A stretch of 7,775 nucleotides of DNA from an uncultured Oscillibacter sp. (GTDB lineage: Bacteria; Bacillota_A; Clostridia; Oscillospirales; Oscillospiraceae): NCBI GenBank assembly GCA_948902155.1, contig CAQVQZ010000101.1, forward strand, positions 1 through 7,775. The letters are read 5' to 3'. Below are positions 1 through 5,993 of the stretch, piece after piece. Every line of letters starts with the position of its first letter. Positions within the stretch are counted from its first letter, which is position 1. Below the pieces are notes generated by a model. That model worked only from the letters and a program-made list of their open reading frames with translations. It made no database searches and had not been told where the DNA came from. The translations under genes were made by a program, and so were the position numbers.

Positions 1-598
1 CGTCCAGGCTGGCGGAGTAGATGGCGTTGACGACGGTGTCCCGCTGCATGTCGGTGTGGAAGAACATGTCCATGCCGAACTCGAAGAACTCCCACAGCAC
101 GCCGATGGTCATGGAGAAGCAGAAGGCCACCAGGGCCAGGAAGAGAGGCGAGAGGTCGAAGGTCAGCCGCTCGTCGTCGTTAAGCAGGATGACCAGGGAG
201 AAGCCCACCGCCGCCGCCAGGAAGCCGTTGAGGGTGTGAAGCATGGTGTCCCAATGGGGGACGACGACGTAAAAGGCGTTGACCTCTCCCAGGACCTCCG
301 CCGCGTAGATGAAGCAGAGGACCGTGATCTCCAGGGCCGGGGGCAGCTCGATGCGGAACTTCACCTGGATCCAGCTGGGCACGTAGAGCAGCAAATAGGC
401 CAGGGCGCAGTAGAAAGCACTCTCATAGCCGCCGTTTATGATCTGGCGGATGAAGATGAGAATCACCAGCAGCCGGAGCACGTAGAAGACGATGAAGGAG
501 CTTTTGTGCTCCCGCAGCTCCAGCTCCATGGCCTGGCGGAAGTTCTTCTTTTCCCGCCGTCTGGCGCGTTTTTGTTCCTTTCGGTCCGGTTTGGGCAT
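1..598 (-). CDS. Polytopic membrane protein of unknown function (3' end outside window)
   Basis: The frame is open from ATG at 598 to the window edge, giving 199 residues without a stop; the C-terminus is missing. A strong AGGAGG ribosome binding site lies about 7 nt upstream of the ATG, which fixes the start. The first ~33 residues are very basic and charged (KRARRREKK), as expected for a cytoplasmic tail. Hydrophobic segments follow at about residues 34-50, 60-75, 90-112, 124-140 and 150-168, so at least five membrane spans are likely. Polar residues sit in or beside the later spans: WDTMLH (116-121), WEFFEFGMD (169-177) and DMQRDT (183-188). This spacing of D/H and WE..E...D motifs recalls the DUF2238/YjdF type of membrane protein, but I cannot confirm membership. 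No catalytic role can be assigned. It is 128 nt downstream of the SLH-transglutaminase gene, behind a hairpin, and I see no clear promoter of its own. Confidence 0.85.
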   Translation of the reverse strand, partial: MPKPDRKEQKRARRREKKNFRQAMELELREHKSSFIVFYVLRLLVILIFIRQIINGGYESAFYCALAYLLLYVPSWIQVKFRIELPPALEITVLCFIYAAEVLGEVNAFYVVVPHWDTMLHTLNGFLAAAVGFSLVILLNDDERLTFDLSPLFLALVAFCFSMTIGVLWEFFEFGMDMFFHTDMQRDTVVNAIYSASLD

Positions 599-683
599 GA
601 AAATTTCCTCCTTTGCCGTTCTCTCTCAGTGTAAACGCTTGTCCGGTTTTCTATCCTTTCTCTTTCCTGGGAATATGCAGAGA

Positions 684-720
684 CGGAACGGCTCCAGCCG
701 CAAGCGGAGGAGCCGTTCCG
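684..720 (-). terminator. Hairpin terminator candidate after the LCP/SLH-transglutaminase operon
   Basis: A perfect 11-bp inverted repeat pairs CGGAACGGCTC (684-694) with GAGCCGTTCCG (710-720), and a smaller CCG/CGG pairing lies in the loop. It begins 6 nt after the stop codon at 727-729 on the minus strand. The stem is strong, but the following minus-strand bases (TCTCTGCATATT) are only moderately T-rich. It may therefore be a leaky terminator or a 3'-end stabilising hairpin. Confidence 0.65.
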
Positions 721-726
721 ATGGGG

Positions 727-2166
727 TTATGCCGTCCGGCGGGCGTGAACGTCCAGCGACTGCTGAGGCGTCATGGCGAAGTAGTCGTAGTTGACGCCGC
801 TGCCGCTGTCGCCCCAGGTGGTGTCGATGTGGTACTCCACGCCGTCCAGCGTGGCGACGGTCCAAATGTGGTCCCCGCTGATGTAGGAGGTACAGTCGAT
901 GCCCTCCAGCTTCAGCAGCAGGTTGTACGCGCCGGTGTAGCCGTCGCAGACGGCGGTGTTTTTGGCGAAGAGGGTGTAGGGGATGTGGCTGAGGGAGTTG
1001 TTCCCGGCTCCGTAGTCGTAGGAGCAGTTTTCGCAGACCCAGCGGAAATAGACGCGGGCCTTTTCCATCTCCGTCATGCCGGCGTGGATGGTCCCGCCGG
1101 CCCAGAACTGGTCGTGAACGGCGATGGCGGCCTCCATGGTGGCGGCGCGGTAGCTCTCCAGGTTCTGGCCCGCCCCGGCGGCGGTGAAGGTCAGGCTCAG
1201 GCTCTCCGGGCTCTTGGTGCAGTGGACTTCGTTATAGCTCTGCTCACAGTAGCCCTTCACGATGGACAGCACCCGGTCCATCAGCTGGCGGGCCTGGCTG
1301 TCCGTCGTGTTGGGGTAGAAAAATTCGATCTTGTTCTCCCCCCGGGACAGCATGTAGCGGATGGAGCTCTCCAGTTCCTCCGCCGTGGAGGGGGAGCGGG
1401 TGTAGGTTCCCGGTTCCACCAGGTCGGCCAGGGTGGTCCCGGCGGCGCTGTAGAGCTTGGTCATGTCCCACTGGGGCTGGACCCGCAGGGCGGGGTCCAC
1501 CATCCGGGTGAGCATGGCGGCGGCGGCTCCCCGCGTGATGGGCTCGCCGGGGAGGAAGGCCCCCGCGGCGTTGCTGCCCAGGGAGACGCCCTTGCGGTAG
1601 AGGTCCAGGATGTCCTGGTAATAGGGCGTGCTCTCGTCCACGTCAGGGATGTACCGGCCGGAGGCATGGGCGGCGGCGACCAGCTCCGCGTGGACGCTGG
1701 GCAGGGCCTCCTCCGGCAGGGCGCGGGCCAGCACGTGGGCCACCTGAGCCCGCGCGGCGGTCTGATAGAGGGCGTCCGCGCCGTCCAGCTCCGAGCCCAG
1801 AACGCCCTCGGCCTGGAGATAGCGCAGGTAGGCCAGGGCCGTGGGAGCGGACTCCTGCCGGTAGGCGGCGGGGCCGGACTCGGCGTCTCCGGTGCGGTAC
1901 AGGCTCCGGACCCGCCCGGCGAAGATGACCACCTGGCCCACGGTCAGGGAGTCCTGGAGGCCGAAGGTGCCGTCAGCCTTACCGTTGGCGAGGCCGTATT
2001 CGTAGAGGGCGGCCACGTTGTCATAGAAAGGCGAGGAGGCGTCCAGGTCGGAAAACTCCCCGGCATAGGTCCGCTGGCAGGAAAAGCCCGGTTCCAGCGC
2101 GGCGTGGGCGGGGACGGTCAGCAGCAGGCTCAGGGCCAGCAGCAGGGCAGGGATTTTCTTCTTCAT
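727..2166 (-). CDS. Secreted SLH-domain protein with transglutaminase-like domain
   Basis: This complete 479-residue protein starts at ATG 2166 behind an AAGGA ribosome binding site. Residues 1-22 form a typical signal peptide: KKK, a leucine-rich core, then a cleavage site of the form AHA|A. Three S-layer-homology modules follow at roughly 35-90, 105-150 and 171-222. The third carries the recognisable ITRGAAAAMLTRM and the first carries FSDL....Y....ALYEYGLANG; the second is degenerate. A linker leads to a transglutaminase-like domain at about 340-470. Its probable catalytic triad is Cys407 (in TAVCDGYTGAYN), His433 (in GDHIWTVA) and Asp448 (in YHIDTTWGD), so the active site looks intact. 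SLH modules of this kind bind secondary cell-wall polymers, so the protein is expected on the cell surface. The enzymatic domain could cross-link or hydrolyse peptide bonds; protease-like activity is equally possible in this superfamily. It lies 35 nt after the LCP gene, most likely in the same transcript. Confidence 0.93.
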   Translation of the reverse strand: MKKKIPALLLALSLLLTVPAHAALEPGFSCQRTYAGEFSDLDASSPFYDNVAALYEYGLANGKADGTFGLQDSLTVGQVVIFAGRVRSLYRTGDAESGPAAYRQESAPTALAYLRYLQAEGVLGSELDGADALYQTAARAQVAHVLARALPEEALPSVHAELVAAAHASGRYIPDVDESTPYYQDILDLYRKGVSLGSNAAGAFLPGEPITRGAAAAMLTRMVDPALRVQPQWDMTKLYSAAGTTLADLVEPGTYTRSPSTAEELESSIRYMLSRGENKIEFFYPNTTDSQARQLMDRVLSIVKGYCEQSYNEVHCTKSPESLSLTFTAAGAGQNLESYRAATMEAAIAVHDQFWAGGTIHAGMTEMEKARVYFRWVCENCSYDYGAGNNSLSHIPYTLFAKNTAVCDGYTGAYNLLLKLEGIDCTSYISGDHIWTVATLDGVEYHIDTTWGDSGSGVNYDYFAMTPQQSLDVHARRTA

Positions 2167-2201
2167 ACGTATCCTTTCGGTCGGTGATTTTCAGATGGGA
2201 A

Positions 2202-3203
2202 TCAGGTGGGGATGTTGAGGTCCTCCGCCGTGCGGTCCTCCACGTAGGGGTTCAGATACTCGTTGATCAGGGCCAGGACCTCGTCCTGGTTCAGGTAGAT
2301 ATAGGGGGACTTCCAGTCGCCGGGCAGGGTGGTGAAGTCGATCTTCTCCGGCCCCATGCCGATGGCCTCGCCGCCCAGCCAGACCAGGTTGCCGATACTC
2401 AGGTCCGTCTCCACGTACTGCTGGAAAATCTTCATGAAGCTGTCCAGCTTCGTGAGGTTGCCCACGGTGAGGGTCTGCTTGGCCACGGCCTTCAGGAAGT
2501 CCTGCTGGGTCTGCATCCGGCCGATGTCCTCGCTGCCGTAGCCGGAGCCGTCGTTGTTGTGGCGGAAACGGACCACCTTCAGGGCCTCAGAGCCGTTGAG
2601 GTGGCGCATCCCCTTGGAGAAGTGGATGGAGAGGTCCTGATAGGGGTCGTCGTAGTCCATGTTCACGGGGATGTAGAAGTCCACGCCGCCGATGGTGTCC
2701 ACCAGCGCCTGGAAGGCCCGGAGGTCCACCAGCACGGTGTAGTCCACCGGGATGCCCAGCTGCTCGGAGACGGTCTGGGCCATCAACTCCATGCCGCCGG
2801 AGTTGTAGGCGAAGTTGATCTTGTGGTTTTTCCCCTTGATGACGGCCTTGGAGTCCCGGGGGATGCTGACGCCGTAAATATAGTCGTTTTCCGCGTCGAC
2901 GGCCACCAGGATGTTGGTGTCGCTGCCGCCGTTGCCGTCGTCCACGCCGGAGACCAGGATGGTGTAAAAGTAGGGCTTGCGCTCATAGTGGGAGCGCAGG
3001 GCCTCCGCCTCCTCGTCGGTGAGGTTTTCGTTGGAGACGGGCGCGTCCACCTTCTGGACCATGGCGGGCTCCTCCGGCGTTTTCTGGTCCGGAGGGCGGA
3101 AATAGACCCGTGCGGTGGCGTAAATCAGCGCGATCAGCACCAGAAGCAGCACCAGGGTCAGCCCCCAGGGACTGCGCTTCCGGCGGCGAAGTCGAGAAGC
3201 CAT
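2202..3203 (-). CDS. LytR-CpsA-Psr (LCP) family cell-wall polymer ligase
   Basis: This 333-residue protein starts at ATG 3203, 5 nt after a GGAGG site. A short basic cytoplasmic tail (residues 1-11, RLRRRKR) precedes one transmembrane helix (about 14-35). The rest is extracytoplasmic. The LCP domain covers about 77-245. Visible hallmarks are the acidic GGSDTNILV strand (Asp95), SIPRDS with Arg116, LVDLRAFQALVDTIGGVDF (158-176), GMRHLNGSEALKVVRFRH (198-215), and the closing DIGRMQTQQ with Arg229. LCP enzymes transfer undecaprenyl-linked glycopolymers such as teichoic acid or capsule-type chains to peptidoglycan, using the conserved Asp and Arg residues with Mg2+. The short C-terminal region after 245 is typical of the smaller LCP proteins. 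The actual polymer substrate cannot be read from the sequence. It is the first gene of a probable operon with the SLH-transglutaminase gene. Confidence 0.95.
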   Translation of the reverse strand: MASRLRRRKRSPWGLTLVLLLVLIALIYATARVYFRPPDQKTPEEPAMVQKVDAPVSNENLTDEEAEALRSHYERKPYFYTILVSGVDDGNGGSDTNILVAVDAENDYIYGVSIPRDSKAVIKGKNHKINFAYNSGGMELMAQTVSEQLGIPVDYTVLVDLRAFQALVDTIGGVDFYIPVNMDYDDPYQDLSIHFSKGMRHLNGSEALKVVRFRHNNDGSGYGSEDIGRMQTQQDFLKAVAKQTLTVGNLTKLDSFMKIFQQYVETDLSIGNLVWLGGEAIGMGPEKIDFTTLPGDWKSPYIYLNQDEVLALINEYLNPYVEDRTAEDLNIPT

Positions 3204-3216
3204 GGAAACCTCCAGC

Positions 3217-3273
3217 GCGCCGCAAAGCGGCGCTGTCTTTCAAGTAAATTCACGGGAAAGGCCGAGAACGGCC
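3217..3273 (-). promoter_or_regulatory. Two hairpins in the leader of the LCP gene
   Basis: The predicted leader from about 3326 to 3204 holds two perfect stems. One is GCGCCGC/GCGGCGC (3217-3223 with 3227-3233, AAA/TTT loop) and ends only 3 nt before the GGAGG ribosome binding site (3209-3213). The other is GGCCG/CGGCC (3260-3264 with 3269-3273). The first could affect ribosome access. No known riboswitch pattern is recognised, so this is a structural observation only. Confidence 0.4.
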
Positions 3274-3332
3274 CGCCGTTTTCCAGCGGATGCCTGTCCG
3301 AAAATGAGCCGAATCGACATCGCATCTGCTTC

Positions 3333-3361
3333 ATTATAAAACCGGGCCGGGAAAAAGACAA
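3333..3361 (-). promoter_or_regulatory. Sigma-A-type promoter of the LCP/SLH-transglutaminase operon
   Basis: On the minus strand, TTGTCT (3361-3356) is separated by exactly 17 nt from a perfect TATAAT (3338-3333). The predicted start is near 3326, giving a leader of about 123 nt before the LCP start codon. It sits 3 nt beyond the terminator of the upstream operon, so transcription restarts where the previous unit ends. Confidence 0.7.
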
Positions 3362-3364
3362 GAG

Positions 3365-3393
3365 AAAAAATAGCGGCGGAGCCGCTATTTTTT
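3365..3393 (-). terminator. Rho-independent terminator, probably bidirectional in form
   Basis: A perfect 13-bp inverted repeat has AAAAAATAGCGGC at 3365-3377 and GCCGCTATTTTTT at 3381-3393, with a 3-nt loop. The GC core flanked by A and T tracts gives a U-run in either direction. On the minus strand it ends the spoIIID operon about 100 nt after the stop at 3493. No plus-strand gene converges on it here. Confidence 0.88.
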
Positions 3394-3492
3394 GGGTCAA
3401 ATTTTCACCGTTTCTGTCATTTCTTACAAGCTGTTGAAAATATTTTCAGAAAGTTTACAGCGTGTTCACAACTGGGACAAGACCGCCTTTGC
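3394..3492 (-). other. AT-rich 3' untranslated segment with a 14-bp palindrome
   Basis: These 99 nt lie between the stop codon of the repeat-protein gene and its terminator. They are much more AT-rich than the surrounding genes. They contain the perfect palindrome TGAAAATATTTTCA (3435-3448). No start codon with a ribosome binding site and no convincing promoter is visible, so it is most simply a 3' UTR. Confidence 0.45.
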
Positions 3493-3903
3493 TCAGGGCT
3501 GGGCTTCGCCGCCGCCGCTGGGCGGCTCTTCGGAGCGCGGAGGCAGCTGCTCCAGAAGCGCCTTGATGTCCGCCAGGAGCTGGTTCTGGTAGGACAGGGC
3601 GCAGCGGATATAGTGCAGCGCAGGCTCCGGTGCGGGAGACGCGCCCCCCGCCTCTACCGGATGGCTCCAGCGGCGGACGTCCGGCTCCACATATCCGGGC
3701 GTGCCCGGCTGGGGCGCGGTCCAGCTCCCCGCCTGCCGCCGGGCGACGGGTACGGTCTGGGGCGGACGGACGGCGGATGGGTTCCGGCGGACGGCTGGAC
3801 TTCGGCCGCCAACCGGGTTCCGGGCGCCAGCCGGGCTCCGGGCGCCAGCCGGGCTCCGGCCGCCGACCGGGCTCCGGTTTCGGCCGTGCTGATGATTTGC
3901 CAT
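3493..3903 (-). CDS. Hypothetical basic hexapeptide-repeat protein in the spoIIID operon
   Basis: I do not recognise this 136-residue protein. It starts at ATG 3903, about 7 nt after a GGAGGG-like site and 21 nt after the spoIIID stop, so it should be co-transcribed with spoIIID. Residues 10-33 are four tandem hexapeptides of the form R-(S/N)-P-(V/A)-G-(G/A), with degenerate copies to about 45. This makes the N-terminal half rich in Arg, Pro and Gly and probably disordered. Residues 46-93 stay low-complexity and Pro-rich. Residues 95-120 (from PALHYIRC to ALLEQL) look like a single amphipathic helix and are the only part that seems folded. The tail is Pro/Gly/Glu-rich. There is no signal peptide or membrane span. 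The strong start site and operon position favour a real gene; the GC-rich repeat DNA weakens any coding test based on composition. A mother-cell or spore-structure role is inferred from position only. Confidence 0.72.
   Translation of the reverse strand: MANHQHGRNRSPVGGRSPAGARSPAGARNPVGGRSPAVRRNPSAVRPPQTVPVARRQAGSWTAPQPGTPGYVEPDVRRWSHPVEAGGASPAPEPALHYIRCALSYQNQLLADIKALLEQLPPRSEEPPSGGGEAQP
3769..3876. repeat. Tandem 18-bp repeats inside the gene at 3493-3903
   Basis: The array has an 18-nt period, equal to six codons. Two copies are identical (3823-3840 and 3841-3858, ggcgccagccgggctccg). Flanking copies at 3805-3822 and 3859-3876 are slightly diverged, and weaker ones extend to 3769. Because the period is a multiple of three, gain or loss of copies would keep the reading frame. 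Confidence 0.85.
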
Positions 3904-3924
3904 GAGGCTCCCTCCTCGCGCGGC

Positions 3925-4173
3925 TCAGTCGCCGCGGTATTTTTTGCGGGTGGCGATGCCGCCCCGGATGTGCCGCTGGGCTTTGTTGACGTCCAGCACT
4001 TCCTTGACCTGTAAGTACAGCGGACGGTTGAACAGGGGCAGCCGTTCGGAGATGTCCTTGTGTACCGTACTCTTGCTGATGCCGAATTTCTGCGCGGCGG
4101 CCCGGACTGTGGACCGATTTTCTATGATGTAAAGAGCCAGGCGCTCCGCCCGCTCTTCCATGTTTCCCTTCAA
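3925..4173 (-). CDS. spoIIID: Sporulation transcriptional regulator SpoIIID
   Basis: SpoIIID is a small DNA-binding regulator that activates and represses mother-cell genes during sporulation. The 82-residue product contains the helix-turn-helix core TVRAAAQKFGISKSTVHKD, then SERLP, the VKEVLDVNKAQRHIRGG segment and a basic ATRKKY end. All of this matches the family closely. The frame opens further upstream to 4290, but family members begin close to an MKGN(I/M)EERA sequence. Here that is TTG-AAG-GGA-AAC-ATG, so TTG at 4173 is preferred, with a GAGGG site just upstream. The ATG at 4161, preceded by GAAGGG, is the alternative and gives 78 residues. The Bacillus protein is about 93 residues, so the C-terminal tail is shorter here, although the basic DNA-contacting region remains. 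It is divergent from the cardiolipin synthase gene and heads a probable two-gene operon. Confidence 0.95.
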   Translation of the reverse strand: MKGNMEERAERLALYIIENRSTVRAAAQKFGISKSTVHKDISERLPLFNRPLYLQVKEVLDVNKAQRHIRGGIATRKKYRGD

Positions 4174-4204
4174 AACACCCTCACTCCCTGCCTCTTGTTG
4201 GTCC

Positions 4205-4233
4205 ATCCTATGCACGGCGGGGGCGGGATATGT
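4205..4233 (-). promoter_or_regulatory. Candidate sigma-E-type promoter of spoIIID
   Basis: On the minus strand, ACATATC (4233-4227) is followed after 14 nt by CATAGGAT (4212-4205). The sigma-E pattern is roughly KMATATT, 14-15 nt, CATACAMT. This site matches 5 of 7 and 6 of 8 positions with correct spacing. The predicted start near 4198 leaves about 25 nt before the TTG codon. spoIIID is a known sigma-E gene in Bacillus, which supports the call. The match is imperfect, and no better sigma-A site was found for this gene. Confidence 0.45.
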
Positions 4234-4258
4234 TTCCGGATGCGGAATGGACAGGGAC

Positions 4259-4288
4259 GCCGCCGTTTTTGGATGGAGGAACGGCGGC
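4259..4288. promoter_or_regulatory. Inverted repeat between the divergent spoIIID and cls promoters
   Basis: A perfect 9-bp inverted repeat pairs GCCGCCGTT (4259-4267) with AACGGCGGC (4280-4288) across a 12-nt spacer. It lies between the candidate spoIIID promoter and the cls promoter. Neither strand has a T-run after it, so it is not a typical terminator. An operator or a chance GC-rich repeat are both possible. Confidence 0.4.
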
Positions 4289-4345
4289 ATCCTGGTTCTT
4301 CGGGAGACCTGCGGCGGAATTTTATCATTTATTCATATTTACCTG

Positions 4346-4374
4346 TTGAACCCAGCGCCGTCTTTTTGTATAAT
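4346..4374 (+). promoter_or_regulatory. Sigma-A-type promoter of cls
   Basis: TTGAAC (4346-4351), a 17-nt spacer and a perfect TATAAT (4369-4374) form a near-consensus vegetative promoter. An A/T-rich stretch (4318-4340) just upstream could act as an UP element. The predicted start is near 4381, giving a leader of about 38 nt. Confidence 0.82.
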
Positions 4375-4418
4375 AAAAAGGTCGGACGCTGAGACTGAAC
4401 ACCAGGAGGCGAGGCTTC

Positions 4419-5993
4419 ATGCATAAGAACGTTCCCTATATCCCCCCCGTGGAGGAGCGGATCGAGCGGAAGATCTCCGCCGTCACCAGCCTCTCCATGT
4501 GCGTTCTGACCGTCGTCGTTCAAATCGCCACGTCGCTGCTGATCTCCATCCTTCTGGCGGAGTATTCCAGCTTCGTGTACGCGCTGCTGCTGATTCTCGG
4601 CGCGATTTTCGCTATCCGGGTCTATCAGCGCCCCGGCAGTCCCACCTATAAGCTGGTGTGGATGTGCCTGCTGCTGGCCATGCCGGTGTCCGGCATGATT
4701 CTCTTCTGTCTCTGGGGCGGGACCCATCAGGCCAAGCAGCTCTGCCTGAAAAAGGTGCCCCCCATCCCCCACCGGGACAGCCAGCGCATGGCCAGCGAGG
4801 TCAACCTGGCCCGGCTCCGGCGGCAGTCCCCGGCCTGGGGACGGCTGGCGGCGTATCTGGAAAAGCGGGGCTTCCTGCTCTACCGAAACACCGGGGCCGT
4901 CTATTTTAAAGAGGGCGCGGACTTTTTCGAGGACCTCATTCAGCGGCTGGAACAGGCCGAAATCTATATCTTCCTGGAATACTATATTCTGGCCGAGGGC
5001 CGGCTCTGGGACCGGATTTTCGCCGTGCTGAAGGAGCGCGCCGCCGCCGGGGTGGAGATACACATCACCTTCGACGACTTCGGAAACCTGACCCGCTTTT
5101 CCGACGAGACCCTCCAGGCCCTGCAAAACGCGGGCATCGAGGTGAAGGTCTTCAACCCCGTCCACCGCTATGTGAACCGCATCTACTTCAACTACCGGGA
5201 CCACCGGAAAATCGCCGTCATCGACGGGCAGTACGCCTACACCGGCGGCATCAACATCGCCGACGAATACGCCAACCTCATCGTCCGCTTCGGCCACTGG
5301 AAGGACAGCGCCGTCCGCATCGAGGGCGAGGGGGTCTGGGGCTTCGCCACCCAGTTCATGCAGATGTGGAAGATGATGGGCGGCTCCTTCCACAACGAGG
5401 ACGATTATTACCGCCCCCGCCATGAGGTGGAGCAGGCCCCGGGCTGGTGCCAGCCCTTCACCGACGGGCCGCTGAACAACCCGGACAACCCCATTGAGGA
5501 GATTTATCTCCAGCTCATCGCCTCGGCCCAGAAGATGCTCTACCTCACCACGCCCTACTACGCCGTGGAGGAGTCCATGCAGAAGGCCCTGTGCATCGCC
5601 GCCGACGCGGGGGTGGACGTGCGGCTGTTCATTCCCGGCATCCCGGACCACCACAAGTTTACCTATATGGTGGCGGAGACCTATTGGGGCGAGCTTTTGA
5701 GCCACGGCGTGAAGATTTACAAATACACGCCCGGCTTCCTCCACGCCAAGAGCGTCATGGCGGACCGGGAGGTGGCCCTGGTGGGCAGCACCAACATGGA
5801 TTACCGGACCTTCCAGCTCCACTACGAGTGCGGCGTGCTGCTGTACCACATGCCGGTGGTGGAGGAGCTGCTGGAGGACCTGGACGGCATCCTGGCGGAG
5901 AGCCAGCCCTACACTCTGGAGGACTGGAACCGGCGCTCCTGGTTCCGCCGGATATGCGCCTCCGTGTTCCGTCTGGGGTCCATCTGGCTTTAA
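4419..5993 (+). CDS. cls: Cardiolipin synthase (phospholipase D family)
   Basis: Bacterial Cls joins two phosphatidylglycerol molecules to make cardiolipin and glycerol at the cytoplasmic membrane. This 524-residue protein has the usual full length. The start at ATG 4419 follows AGGAGG (4404-4409) by 9 nt. N-terminal hydrophobic segments lie at about 22-46, 51-67 and 78-99, followed by a soluble catalytic part. Both phospholipase D HKD motifs are intact: His262/Lys264/Asp269 (HRKIAVIDG, then YTGGINIADEY) and His442/Lys444/Asp449 (HAKSVMADR, then VGSTNMDYRT). Other family features are FLEYYI (185-190) and the TPYY segment before the second half (378-381). The C-terminus ends with a basic stretch (RRSWFRR) and a hydrophobic tail. 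It is transcribed alone or reads through hairpins into the TtcA-like gene. No defect is visible. Confidence 0.96.
   Translation: MHKNVPYIPPVEERIERKISAVTSLSMCVLTVVVQIATSLLISILLAEYSSFVYALLLILGAIFAIRVYQRPGSPTYKLVWMCLLLAMPVSGMILFCLWGGTHQAKQLCLKKVPPIPHRDSQRMASEVNLARLRRQSPAWGRLAAYLEKRGFLLYRNTGAVYFKEGADFFEDLIQRLEQAEIYIFLEYYILAEGRLWDRIFAVLKERAAAGVEIHITFDDFGNLTRFSDETLQALQNAGIEVKVFNPVHRYVNRIYFNYRDHRKIAVIDGQYAYTGGINIADEYANLIVRFGHWKDSAVRIEGEGVWGFATQFMQMWKMMGGSFHNEDDYYRPRHEVEQAPGWCQPFTDGPLNNPDNPIEEIYLQLIASAQKMLYLTTPYYAVEESMQKALCIAADAGVDVRLFIPGIPDHHKFTYMVAETYWGELLSHGVKIYKYTPGFLHAKSVMADREVALVGSTNMDYRTFQLHYECGVLLYHMPVVEELLEDLDGILAESQPYTLEDWNRRSWFRRICASVFRLGSIWL

Noticed and set aside
613..2187. Long plus-strand open frame (524 codons) opposite the SLH-transglutaminase gene
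   Set aside because: It is antisense to a gene with a signal peptide, SLH modules and a catalytic triad. It is low-complexity, rich in Gly, Val and His, and has no recognisable domain. High-GC codon use opens the opposite frame.
2184..3437. Plus-strand open frame opposite the LCP gene
   Set aside because: It has the same antisense shadow character, rich in Val, His and Gly, and crosses a promoter and a terminator. The LCP motifs are on the minus strand.
3394..3440. Possible minus-strand promoter TTGTAA, 17 nt, GAAAAT
   Set aside because: It would transcribe directly into the 3365-3393 terminator, and the -10 match is poor.
3432..3475. DnaA-box-like words (TGTTGAAAA, TGTTCACAA)
   Set aside because: Each has at least two mismatches, there is no cluster, and no replication genes are nearby, so an origin is not supported.
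4247..4256. SpoIIID-box-like sequence (ATGGACAGGG) upstream of the spoIIID promoter
   Set aside because: It matches the WWRRACARNY pattern with one mismatch, but such near matches are expected by chance in a region of this size.
4308..4320. Possible sigma-A -10 box (TAAAAT) toward spoIIID
   Set aside because: No acceptable -35 element lies 16-18 nt upstream. The sigma-E-like site is closer to the gene and biologically expected.
4329..5849. Minus-strand 506-codon frame opposite cls
   Set aside because: It overlaps a complete cardiolipin synthase with both HKD motifs. No ribosome binding site or domain was seen.
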